A DNA stretch of 13,871 bases from Tannerella sp. (GTDB lineage Bacteria; Bacteroidota; Bacteroidia; Bacteroidales; Tannerellaceae): assembly GCA_031260095.1 (NCBI GenBank), contig JAIRKN010000151.1, forward strand, positions 1-13,871, read 5' to 3'. Shown one piece after another: positions 1 through 6,311 of this stretch (the stretch's first letter is position 1; every line of letters begins with the position of its first letter). The notes under the pieces are model-generated. The model did not search any database. It saw only the letters and a program-made list of their open reading frames with translations, and was not told the origin of the DNA. Position numbers and translations under genes: made by a program.

Positions 1-1
1 C

Positions 2-166
2 TATCTGCACCCCCTGACCGCCATCGCCCCTGCCGGATATATCCTGTGGCAAAACATCATCAATTCCCGTCAACTCTATAAAAAAGGAAAAAGCCAAAAT
101 GATCCCCAACGAGCCATAAATCCACAATCCGATGATTTATCCGTTCCGGCAAAAATACAGGAGTAG
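2..166 (+). CDS. C-terminal fragment of a probable membrane protein, possibly a glycosyltransferase
   Basis: This frame is open from the window edge to a TAG at 164-166 and gives 54 residues. The start and most of the gene lie outside the window. The fragment begins YLHPLTAIAPAGYILWQ, a hydrophobic stretch that could be the last membrane segment. A basic segment (NSRQLYKKGK) and a polar tail follow. A His-Pro hydrophobic helix followed by a basic tail resembles the C-terminus of Bacteroidetes family 2 glycosyltransferases with terminal membrane helices, but that is only a resemblance from memory over a short piece. It is the only plus-strand gene and runs convergently towards the minus-strand genes. 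The other two plus frames are broken in this stretch, which supports this frame. The coding call is moderate and the function is weak. Confidence 0.5.
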   Translation, partial: YLHPLTAIAPAGYILWQNIINSRQLYKKGKSQNDPQRAINPQSDDLSVPAKIQE

Positions 167-263
167 CTCAAAAACTTCCCGGCGCGTTTCTTTGAGTTAC
201 CTGCACGCCGTGTAATTCTGTGATATTATTCTACCGGATTGCTCCTCCTGCGGCTTCACTGCT

Positions 264-280
264 CCCCCCCCACCCCACCC
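264..280 (-). other. Potential G-quadruplex motif on the minus strand
   Basis: The plus strand reads C8-A-C4-A-C3, so the minus strand reads GGGTGGGGTGGGGGGGG. That gives four G-runs of at least three bases with loops of one or two bases, which fits the usual intramolecular G-quadruplex pattern. It lies at the edge of the repeat element, 3' of both convergent genes. Formation in the cell is not shown. Confidence 0.35.
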
Positions 281-376
281 GTCATGACGAATAGTGAAAG
301 CGTCGCCGCAAGGACGGGCAAAGCCTCTGCCACGGCGGACAAGGCCTCGTCATGCCCCCACCCGTCATGACGAGGC
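273..376. repeat. REP-like element: direct and inverted copies of a GTCATGACGA motif
   Basis: The 18-mer CCCCACCCGTCATGACGA occurs at 273-290 and again exactly at 356-373. Between them, CCTCGTCATG at 345-354 is the reverse complement of CATGACGAGG at 366-375. Including the next base, GCCTCGTCATG (344-354) and CATGACGAGGC (366-376) form an 11-bp perfect stem with an 11-nt C-rich loop. The segment 283-354 is also bounded by inverted ends (CATGACGA and TCGTCATG). A GC-rich palindromic repeat between convergent genes is typical of REP/MITE-like chromosomal repeats. Whether the unit is repeated elsewhere in this genome cannot be seen here. Confidence 0.6.
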
Positions 377-510
377 GATAGCGGCGGGTTATGCCGGCGG
401 TGAAAATCAAAGAATAGAATAAAATTAGATACGTCAGCCCTGTACTGAGGATGAAGTTTTAGGGATTAATCCCGGTTGTTTTTACAGAATTGCCTTTGAT
501 ATCAAAATTA

Positions 511-999
511 TCACAAGACTTTTCTTAACTTAATCAACGCAACAGGATCATTTTTTTTATCAACCCTCCTTTCTGTTTCATACGGAAGATAGCCTAATTT
601 CGAATACAAAAGTAATCCGTTCGTATTTGTATTAAAACAGGAAAGATGAAATTCAGATGCGTGGTATTTTTCAATACCTGTTTTTTCCATTGCTTCAATC
701 AGATACCTGCCAATTCCCTGATTGCGGAAATCTGCACTTACTACTACGTTTCCGATTGAACAGTATTCATTTTTCTTTACTTCATAAAAATTGGCAAAAC
801 CAACCGCCTCTCCGTTTTTCAAAACAACAATTGAATCAAAGCGGCTATTAACAGTCACCTCCAGTTGATCCGGTGTAAAGGGATATTCGGCTTTCGGAAA
901 CATAAAAAACAACTCTTCTTCATTCTGAGGAAGCTTGCAGATTTTTTCAAAATCAGACTTTTCTACAGTTCTGTACGATAATCCTTCAATCGTTTTCAT
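511..999 (-). CDS. GNAT family N-acetyltransferase
   Basis: This 162-residue protein has the size and layout of a single-domain GNAT enzyme, which moves an acetyl group from acetyl-CoA to an amine. Motif A is clear: a beta strand (GNVVVSADF, residues 83-91) leads into R92-N-Q-G-I-G97, the R/Q-x-x-G-x-G pyrophosphate-binding loop, and the helix after it. Motif B appears as NTNTNGLLLYSKLGY (123-137), where Tyr132 sits where many GNATs place the general acid. The substrate cannot be read from sequence. The start is ATG with an A-rich leader (TAAAAAAAGAT) and no Shine-Dalgarno sequence, as is usual in Bacteroidetes. The gene begins 46 nt after the acyltransferase stop and could be read through from that operon. 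I saw no clear promoter of its own. The substrate could be a small molecule, an antibiotic or a protein. Confidence 0.85.
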   Translation of the reverse strand: MKTIEGLSYRTVEKSDFEKICKLPQNEEELFFMFPKAEYPFTPDQLEVTVNSRFDSIVVLKNGEAVGFANFYEVKKNEYCSIGNVVVSADFRNQGIGRYLIEAMEKTGIEKYHASEFHLSCFNTNTNGLLLYSKLGYLPYETERRVDKKNDPVALIKLRKVL

Positions 1000-1045
1000 A
1001 TCTTTTTTTAGTGGTGATATTGACGGTAATTTATTGCACCCTCTT

Positions 1046-1873
1046 TTATTTGATATTGTAAGTGGATTTGTGCAAAAAATCGGCTAATTCGGTATCATTT
1101 GTGAACATTTTGATTTTTTGGGGAGGGATGGGGTTACCAATATACACATGGATCGTCCGGCCTTTTTTATTGAAGGCTTCTTTGGCTACACGTAATACGC
1201 GGAGTTTCCAACTGATGCGTCCCAAGCAGTAGAAAAGCCCGGAATTGAGACAGTCAAAGTAGACCGGATATACCGGAACATTGGCTTTACGTATCAGGCG
1301 GATGACACTGTGTGTCCAGGGTAAATCTTCGACTTTTTTTTGTTTTTTATCGTAGAACGACATGGCACCGGCAGGAAAGAATCCCATGGGGTGTCCGTTT
1401 CGTAACCGGATAAGCGAAAGACGTATGCCGTTTACGTTTTGTTTACGGCTTCCCTGACTGTCGTCTGTTCTGGGTATGACATGAATAAAATTATCTTCCA
1501 TAGCCGAGATATGTGCCAGAATCTCGTTGACCATTACGCGAAAATCGGGACGTATGGAAGCGAAAATATCAATCAGGATAATACCGTCAAGAGAGCCGAT
1601 CGGGTGGTTGGATACGGTTATAAATGCTCCTTCGGGTAGTTGTTGCAGGATTTCACGGTTATGAACTTCATAGTGGACATCCATTAACGGATCACTCAGT
1701 ATGGCGGATGTAAAGGCTGAGCCTCTCAGTTGATAATGGTTTGCATGAATTTGGTTAACCTTGTCCATATCCAACCATCGAAATATTTTTTTTAGCAGCC
1801 AGGTTCCCAGGCGCGTCTTAAAAAAAGACACTTTCCCCCGGATCTCTTCTATGTCTAATACCGTTTTTTTCAT
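1046..1873 (-). CDS. Lysophospholipid/glycerolipid acyltransferase (PlsC/hemolysin-like)
   Basis: This is an acyltransferase of the glycerol-phosphate/hemolysin-like fold, expected at the inner membrane, that probably attaches a fatty acyl chain to a lysolipid or amino-lipid. Numbered from ATG 1873 (275 residues), the catalytic block is N89-H90-P-I-G-S-L-D96-G, with His and Asp as the catalytic pair. The third block is F166-P-A-G-A-M-S172, where classical PlsC has FPEGTxS, and the fourth is PVYPVYF (200-206). NHPxGxxDG with FPAG is nearer to COG3176-type enzymes such as the O-acyltransferase of ornithine and glycine lipid synthesis than to housekeeping PlsC. The frame stays open to an ATG at 1912, but that start would overlap the upstream gene by 35 nt. 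ATG 1873 lies 4 nt after the upstream TGA, so I prefer it. It is the last gene of the lipid cluster. The acyl acceptor is unknown. Confidence 0.82.
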   Translation of the reverse strand: MKKTVLDIEEIRGKVSFFKTRLGTWLLKKIFRWLDMDKVNQIHANHYQLRGSAFTSAILSDPLMDVHYEVHNREILQQLPEGAFITVSNHPIGSLDGIILIDIFASIRPDFRVMVNEILAHISAMEDNFIHVIPRTDDSQGSRKQNVNGIRLSLIRLRNGHPMGFFPAGAMSFYDKKQKKVEDLPWTHSVIRLIRKANVPVYPVYFDCLNSGLFYCLGRISWKLRVLRVAKEAFNKKGRTIHVYIGNPIPPQKIKMFTNDTELADFLHKSTYNIK

Positions 1874-1877
1874 TGTT

Positions 1878-2774
1878 TCATTTGCCGGCAAACGATGCGC
1901 AAATCTTTTCATGCTTATGAATAGATATTGCCAGGATAATATTTAACATGAGAATTTCATATAGAAAATAGAACCATACAGGTCCTGTCAGTACAACAAT
2001 AAACAACACGATTGTGCGTCCGTTAAAAGTCATCAGGTCTATCCACCTTTTCATCAAGCGCTTGCTTTTTTGCCTGAATTCTATTCGTATATCGTCCGGT
2101 ATGTCATCGTCGTATTTTGAACGAAGATCTTTCAGCATCTGCTGGAGTTTAGGGGTAACGGCTTCCTGGAATGAGGTGTAGCCCATATATAAAAAGAACA
2201 GGACTTTTCCCGGTCCGTTTTTCATTTTTCCGTATCGACGCCGGATGTCGTCCATATTATGAAATTCCTGCCCTTTTTCCTTACTGACAAAATAGAGATG
2301 AAGCGTTTTGTAGTAATCCGTTATGTTAGCCTGCACCAGATGCGACAGTCCGGACAGTACTGCCGGGATGAAGAACAACCAGGTACCGTATTCATTTTTC
2401 AGTTTTAGCGCCAGAAAAACGTAGATAAGCGTGAACCAGATATCGCCGGCAATACCGTCAAGCAGGCGTCCTATTTCGGATTTAATACCGGTAAGGCGCG
2501 CCAGTTGACCGTCTACGCAATCCAGTATATTGGCAATAATCAGACTGATAATGCCAAGCCATATAAGTAAACGGTCGTGTTGGTAAAAGAGAGGGCCTGC
2601 GGCAGCGCCGACAAAGATAGACAGGAGGGTGATCATATTGGGAGTAATACCCGTATTACGCAATATTTTTGCGATACAAAAACCAACAGGACGATAAAAC
2701 CATTGATCCGGATAATTTTCCGTTTCAATGGATTTAAGCGACGCTTCGTATTCTTTGTTTAATGTATAATTCAT
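1878..2774 (-). CDS. CDP-alcohol phosphatidyltransferase family protein
   Basis: This 298-residue integral membrane protein belongs to the family that displaces CMP from a CDP-alcohol or CDP-diacylglycerol to build phospholipids. The signature reads D85-x2-D88-G89-x2-A92-R93-x8-G102-x3-D106, matching the family up to the third metal-binding Asp. The fourth Asp, proposed as the catalytic base, is expected at residue 110. That residue is Gly and an Asp follows at 111, so the final D-x3-D has become D-x4-D. Hydrophobic segments lie near 43-63, 67-85, 111-124, 131-145 and 254-285. The hydrophilic insert at about 165-250 is unusually long and lies between the catalytic core and the last helices. 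The start is 4 nt after the SDR stop, which suggests translational coupling. The substrate is not assignable, but an upstream cytidylyltransferase suggests a CDP-alcohol donor made locally. Confidence 0.85.
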   Translation of the reverse strand: MNYTLNKEYEASLKSIETENYPDQWFYRPVGFCIAKILRNTGITPNMITLLSIFVGAAAGPLFYQHDRLLIWLGIISLIIANILDCVDGQLARLTGIKSEIGRLLDGIAGDIWFTLIYVFLALKLKNEYGTWLFFIPAVLSGLSHLVQANITDYYKTLHLYFVSKEKGQEFHNMDDIRRRYGKMKNGPGKVLFFLYMGYTSFQEAVTPKLQQMLKDLRSKYDDDIPDDIRIEFRQKSKRLMKRWIDLMTFNGRTIVLFIVVLTGPVWFYFLYEILMLNIILAISIHKHEKICASFAGK

Positions 2775-2778
2775 TCTG

Positions 2779-3507
2779 TTATTTATAGGAGTATCCTCCG
2801 TCGGCGATAATTATTTCTCCGTTGATGTATGTGTTTTCGATTAATAATTTATATATTCCTGCCAATTCGTCAGGATCACCAAAACGGCCCAATGCGATTT
2901 TGCTTTCTATGCTATGACGGATTTCGGCCGGTTTGTTGGTTTGCCATTCGGTGTCTACAAATCCGGGAGCTACGGCATTGACCCGTATTTCGTACGGAGA
3001 GAGGAACTTCACGAGATTTTTTACCAGTGCGTGTATAGACGCCTTTGTCACTCCATAAGACAGTGACATAGCGTGAGGCAGGATCCCCATTAGGGAACCG
3101 GTGAAGACGACACTTCCTCCCCTGTTTATCTCGCCCAGAAGGCGCTGAAGTAAGAATACCGGGAAGTGTACATTGGCAAAAAATACACGCTCCCAGTCAT
3201 CGTATTTCATTTCTTCAAAGCTGTCACGGCATGTGAGTCCGGCATTAAAGATAAGGACATCCGGTTTTATTCCCCTGTTTTGGATATGATGAGTGATGAT
3301 CTCTATCGTTTTTTTGTCGGAACTGTCCGCTCGTAATGCAATTACATCATTATCATATTCATTGCGTAGATCTGCACATAACTTTTGCGCCATGATCGTA
3401 TCTGTGGCGTAGGTCAGTATCAGGTTATAACCCATTTTTCCGAGACATCGCGCGACCGACTTGCCGATGCCTTTGGTTCCACCTGTAATTAGAGCATATT
3501 TTGACAT
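2779..3507 (-). CDS. SDR family NAD(P)-dependent oxidoreductase (FabG-like)
   Basis: A classical short-chain dehydrogenase/reductase of 242 residues, close to the usual 240-250. The cofactor-binding loop is T8-G-G-T-K-G-I-G15, followed by N88-A-G90. The catalytic residues are N112, S138 and Y151-x3-K155. The segment NAVAPGFVDTEW (177-188) has the NxVxPGxxxT pattern of FabG-type enzymes. Automatic tools would probably call it a 3-oxoacyl-ACP reductase, but that substrate is not shown. Its position inside the lipid cluster fits reduction of a keto-lipid (for example 3-ketosphinganine or a beta-keto acyl chain) or of a keto-polyol that becomes the head-group alcohol. It starts 6 nt after the cytidylyltransferase stop and ends 4 nt before the next start, so the genes are almost surely co-transcribed. 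The enzyme class is firm and the substrate unknown. Confidence 0.88.
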   Translation of the reverse strand: MSKYALITGGTKGIGKSVARCLGKMGYNLILTYATDTIMAQKLCADLRNEYDNDVIALRADSSDKKTIEIITHHIQNRGIKPDVLIFNAGLTCRDSFEEMKYDDWERVFFANVHFPVFLLQRLLGEINRGGSVVFTGSLMGILPHAMSLSYGVTKASIHALVKNLVKFLSPYEIRVNAVAPGFVDTEWQTNKPAEIRHSIESKIALGRFGDPDELAGIYKLLIENTYINGEIIIADGGYSYK

Positions 3508-3513
3508 AAATCT

Positions 3514-4059
3514 TTACTTTTTCTGTTTTACGGGAACAGGGGGTTGCTCCGAACTCTTTTTAGCCGTAGAGGAAGTTTTTCCGGCTGCGGCTTCTTTTAT
3601 TTTAAATCCTTTTACGGAAGACGGCTTGGCGCTGCGTTCCTTTTGCAGGGATTTTTCATAAGAATCATGAATCGTTTTCTTTATCGAAGAAGATGATACT
3701 CCAGAGCCGTAAGGGAAATAAAAAACTTCAACTCCCAGTTCTTTCAGGTAATCATATTTGCCAAACCAGTCGTCTCCTACGACGAATGCGTCAATGTTCA
3801 GTTTTCTTACAATTTCAGTATGGTCAAGTGTACGTTGAGGGATTACAATATCCGGTGTTTTCAACGCTTCTATAATGTGGATTCTTTCTTCAAACGGAAT
3901 AATTGGCCTCTCTTTATAGGACGCGACCAACTCATCCGTACTGACACCCACAATGAGGATCTCACCCAGGCTTCGTGCATAATTGATCATGCGCAAATGA
4001 TTGAAATGGAACATGTCAAACGTTCCAGATGTATATACGATTATTTTATCTTTTAGCAT
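3514..4059 (-). CDS. TagD-like cytidylyltransferase (CTP:glycerol-3-phosphate type or related)
   Basis: A nucleotidyltransferase expected to join CTP and a phospho-alcohol into a CDP-alcohol plus pyrophosphate. Numbered from ATG 4059, it opens IIVYTSGTFDMFHFNH (6-21), the start of the cytidylyltransferase fold. His18 and His21 form the HxGH-type motif, with Asn in place of Gly. NIDAFVVGDDWFGKYDYL (88-105) matches the region that follows in TagD/GCT enzymes. The TagD block RTEGISTT reads YGSGVSSSS (117-125), so Arg and Thr, which touch CTP in TagD, are not kept. The core is about 130 residues, the TagD length. A tail of 50 more (132-181) is rich in Lys, Ser, Pro and Ala and looks disordered. 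The frame runs back to a TTG at 4110, but ATG 4059 puts the fold at the N-terminus as in TagD. Phosphoethanolamine or another phospho-alcohol is an alternative substrate. Confidence 0.82.
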   Translation of the reverse strand: MLKDKIIVYTSGTFDMFHFNHLRMINYARSLGEILIVGVSTDELVASYKERPIIPFEERIHIIEALKTPDIVIPQRTLDHTEIVRKLNIDAFVVGDDWFGKYDYLKELGVEVFYFPYGSGVSSSSIKKTIHDSYEKSLQKERSAKPSSVKGFKIKEAAAGKTSSTAKKSSEQPPVPVKQKK

Positions 4060-4116
4060 ACAAATAGGTTGATATTTAATAATAAGATTAATAATTTTTT
4101 CAGGAAGCAAAGGTTG

Positions 4117-5220
4117 TCAACCGTCGCCTGTCAGATCCAGTTTCTCCTGGTCTCCGCTCCTGTCCACGTATTGCTTGCGCAAAGGATTAGCGGTTGCAAC
4201 CTGAAATCTTATCCTGTTTCTGTATATGTCGATTAAAGTATAAAGCGCATGTCGGAAAGAACTTTCGGATGCTTTGTTTTTTCCGGCTATATTGTATGCC
4301 GTACCGTGTGCGGGAGATGTGCGTATGATAGAAAGTCCCGCCGTGAAGTTTACCCCGTCTTCCATTGCCAGCGCTTTGAAAGGCGCCAGTCCCTGATCGT
4401 GATACATGGCCAGGATCCCGTCGAAAAGCTGAAAGGACTGTGCACCGAAAAAACCGTCTGCCGCATAAGGGCCGAATACGGAAATCCCCGTTTTATCCGC
4501 TTCATCTATAGCCGGTTTTATAATATTTATTTCTTCGTCTCCGAGAAATCCGTTATCACCGGCATGAGGATTAAGCGCCAGTACGGCTATACGCGGCCTT
4601 AAAATGCCAAAATCTTCACGAAGAGATTGATTGAATGTTTTCAGTTTTTCCATAATACCTGCGGTGGTCAACTTCGGTTTTACTTCGGATAAAGGGATAT
4701 GCCCTGTAACTAATGCAACCCGCATATCTTCGTTCAATAGGATCATCAGTGATGGATAGTTCCGGTCGCCAAAGTTTTTTTCCAGGTATTCGGTATGTCC
4801 GGGAAAATGAAATTTTTCATTTTGTATATTATGCTTGTTGATAGGCGCTGTCACCAACGCATTGACAACGCCTTTCTTAAGGTCTGTGACAACCGCTTTC
4901 AGGGACTGCCGTGCAGCTTTTCCTCCCGCTTCAGTTTCTCGTCCCGGCTCTGTGGGAGCACTGTCGTCAACACAGCGTATCAGGTTCAGTTTACCCTGAA
5001 TGGCTTTGCCTGCATCTTGTATGATATGGATTTCCGGGGGCGTTATTTCCGCCTCTTCCAATAATTTGCTATAAAATGAGGCAATTTTGGAGGAGCCATA
5101 CAGGATCGGAATACAAAGCTCAAATATCCGGGGGTCGGCGAATGATTTCAAAATAACTTCATACCCGACACCATTTGTATCTCCCTGTGAAATCCCAATC
5201 TTAATCAGTTTTTCTTCCAT
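4117..5220 (-). CDS. pdxA: 4-hydroxythreonine-4-phosphate dehydrogenase PdxA
   Basis: PdxA oxidises 4-phosphohydroxy-L-threonine with NAD+ in the DXP-dependent route to pyridoxal 5'-phosphate. Its product condenses with deoxyxylulose phosphate through PdxJ. The 367-residue length is slightly above the E. coli enzyme (about 330). The three metal-binding histidines are recognisable: H142 in FPGHTEYL, H219 in LNPHAGDNGFLGDEE and H274 in AMYHDQGLAPFK. The N-terminal IGISQGDTNGVGYEV (8-22) replaces the TPGEPAGIG form of proteobacteria. The segment TSPAHGTAYNIAGKNKA (301-317) is the conserved cofactor-side block. ATG 5220 lies 3 nt after the DUF4837 stop, so translation is probably coupled. The C-terminal end after about residue 350 is polar and not part of the core. 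No other vitamin B6 gene is in the window. Confidence 0.95.
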   Translation of the reverse strand: MEEKLIKIGISQGDTNGVGYEVILKSFADPRIFELCIPILYGSSKIASFYSKLLEEAEITPPEIHIIQDAGKAIQGKLNLIRCVDDSAPTEPGRETEAGGKAARQSLKAVVTDLKKGVVNALVTAPINKHNIQNEKFHFPGHTEYLEKNFGDRNYPSLMILLNEDMRVALVTGHIPLSEVKPKLTTAGIMEKLKTFNQSLREDFGILRPRIAVLALNPHAGDNGFLGDEEINIIKPAIDEADKTGISVFGPYAADGFFGAQSFQLFDGILAMYHDQGLAPFKALAMEDGVNFTAGLSIIRTSPAHGTAYNIAGKNKASESSFRHALYTLIDIYRNRIRFQVATANPLRKQYVDRSGDQEKLDLTGDG

Positions 5221-5223
5221 ATA

Positions 5224-6246
5224 TTATTCATCCTTTGCGTTATCTACCCGTTCGGATTCCTGCTCGCCGGAAAATCGTGTCGTCTGTAATGCAGCTTCCA
5301 GTCGGCGGATATAACTTTTTTTCTCTTTTTGCGGTTCGTATACAAAACCTTCCGTAACAATCACACGTTTATTTTTTTCATCTACCCGGGCATAGCTTAC
5401 GAACGGGCCGCCCATCATATCACCGCCTTCCATACGCCATAATCCGCGTAATACGCCACAGTATTTGCCGTGTAATGTGGTTGCGGAATAATCAACGACA
5501 CGTTTTTCTGTTGACATATAAGAGCCGGGAAATGCGCCGGGAAGCATGTATTTGGCTACCGAATCACGTTTGGCTACCAGATAATCGAGCGTGAAAGTGT
5601 TCTTATCTACAAACGGAAAACTGTAAATGAGCAGATCCATACGTCCGTTGACCGCGTTGTTTGAGAACCAGAGGCAATCCATCGAGTCCTTGAAAGAAGT
5701 TATATCAGACGGCGCATTTAATGTAATGTCGAACTTAGCATTCGCTTTTTCCATGACAATGGGGCTATATGTTTTGTACAGAAAATCTCTCGTCCGTTTC
5801 ATTTCTTCTTTGGTATAGTATTCTACAAGTATACGCGGATTTTCCGTCAGAAATGTTTCGACAGCTTCTTCATCCGGCGCGTTGAGATAAACAACCGCCT
5901 GTCCCTTGGCCCATTTGTCGGCTTCTTTCAGCGCCGATACTTTGGTATATAGGCTTTTATTAATGTTTACAATCAGAATATTCCGTACATATCTGAGCAG
6001 ACCGTCGAACTGATCCGGTCTTACGTATGTAATTCTCATAGACGATTCCGCTTGTGGCAGATAAGGCACCGGCGAGGTCAATTCTTCTTTTACGGCAGAA
6101 CCCGTAGTGCCGTCCCATGTTGCTTTGTCCATCACAACAACGACTTCATAAGCAATACCTGTTGCACGTGTAACGGATGAACCGGAATTACATCCGGTAA
6201 ATCCTGCAATCAAGGATAGGAATGTAGTGAAAATAAAAGGTTTCAT
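5224..6246 (-). CDS. DUF4837 family lipoprotein
   Basis: A 340-residue protein I recognise as the DUF4837 family, found mainly in Bacteroidetes and without known function. The N-terminus is a lipoprotein signal: a short hydrophobic core ends in FTGC, making Cys19 the likely lipidated residue. The mature part begins with a Ser/Gly linker and then YEVVVVMDKATWDG (33-46). Family traits include PYLPQAESSMRITYV (61-75), RNILIVNINKS (88-98) and the Gly-rich RGLWRMEGGDMMGGPFVSY (269-287). No catalytic motif stands out. The C-terminus is charged. The gene follows rlmN after a 65-nt gap holding a promoter-like box and is nearly fused to pdxA downstream. That order appears to be kept in other Bacteroidales (from memory), so the link is worth noting, but it does not show a role in B6 metabolism. 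Confidence 0.85.
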   Translation of the reverse strand: MKPFIFTTFLSLIAGFTGCNSGSSVTRATGIAYEVVVVMDKATWDGTTGSAVKEELTSPVPYLPQAESSMRITYVRPDQFDGLLRYVRNILIVNINKSLYTKVSALKEADKWAKGQAVVYLNAPDEEAVETFLTENPRILVEYYTKEEMKRTRDFLYKTYSPIVMEKANAKFDITLNAPSDITSFKDSMDCLWFSNNAVNGRMDLLIYSFPFVDKNTFTLDYLVAKRDSVAKYMLPGAFPGSYMSTEKRVVDYSATTLHGKYCGVLRGLWRMEGGDMMGGPFVSYARVDEKNKRVIVTEGFVYEPQKEKKSYIRRLEAALQTTRFSGEQESERVDNAKDE

Positions 6247-6281
6247 ATCGGATATTTTTTTTTATATGTGTAATTCTTGTA

Positions 6282-6289
6282 CAAATGTA
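6282..6289 (-). promoter_or_regulatory. Possible Bacteroidetes -7 box upstream of the DUF4837-pdxA pair
   Basis: On the minus strand this reads TACATTTG, a full match to the TAnnTTTG element of Bacteroidetes promoters, and lies 35 nt upstream of the DUF4837 ATG. No TTTG was found at the expected distance upstream, where the sequence is AT-rich and overlaps the end of rlmN. The call rests on one short motif. Confidence 0.35.
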
Positions 6290-6311
6290 ATATATAAATG
6301 GAAAAAGAGAA

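Larger units (their letters stand above)
167..510. other. Convergent intergenic region with a GC-rich repetitive core
   Basis: This stretch separates the plus-strand gene ending at 166 from the minus-strand GNAT gene ending at 511, so it receives transcription from both sides. I see no credible gene. The middle (about 236-395) is visibly richer in G and C than the flanking genes and holds the repeats listed separately. The side near GNAT is AT-rich and holds two perfect 12-bp palindromes, GGGATTAATCCC at 462-473 and TTTGATATCAAA at 495-506. A weak stem (TAGCTCAAA at 164-172 against TTTGAGTTA at 191-199, one G-T pair) spans the plus-gene stop codon but has no T-tract. No convincing rho-independent terminator was found for either gene. 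Confidence 0.6.

Noticed and set aside
164..199. Rho-independent terminator for the left plus-strand gene
   Set aside because: The 9-bp stem is weak, has an 18-nt loop and is not followed by a T-tract.
273..376. CRISPR array
   Set aside because: There are only two direct copies of an 18-bp unit, the spacing is not repeated, the motif also occurs inverted, and no cas gene is present.
4060..4110. TTG start at 4110 for the cytidylyltransferase
   Set aside because: It adds 17 residues ahead of the fold that TagD-type enzymes lack, and an ATG at 4059 gives the normal N-terminus.
4102..4116. AACCTTTG as a promoter -7 box for the lipid cluster
   Set aside because: The TA is replaced by AA and there is no TTTG at the proper distance upstream. 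Read-through from pdxA is simpler.
4249..4602. Plus-strand open frame of 117 codons
   Set aside because: It is antisense to the conserved part of pdxA, and its translation is Cys/Arg-rich with no recognisable domain.
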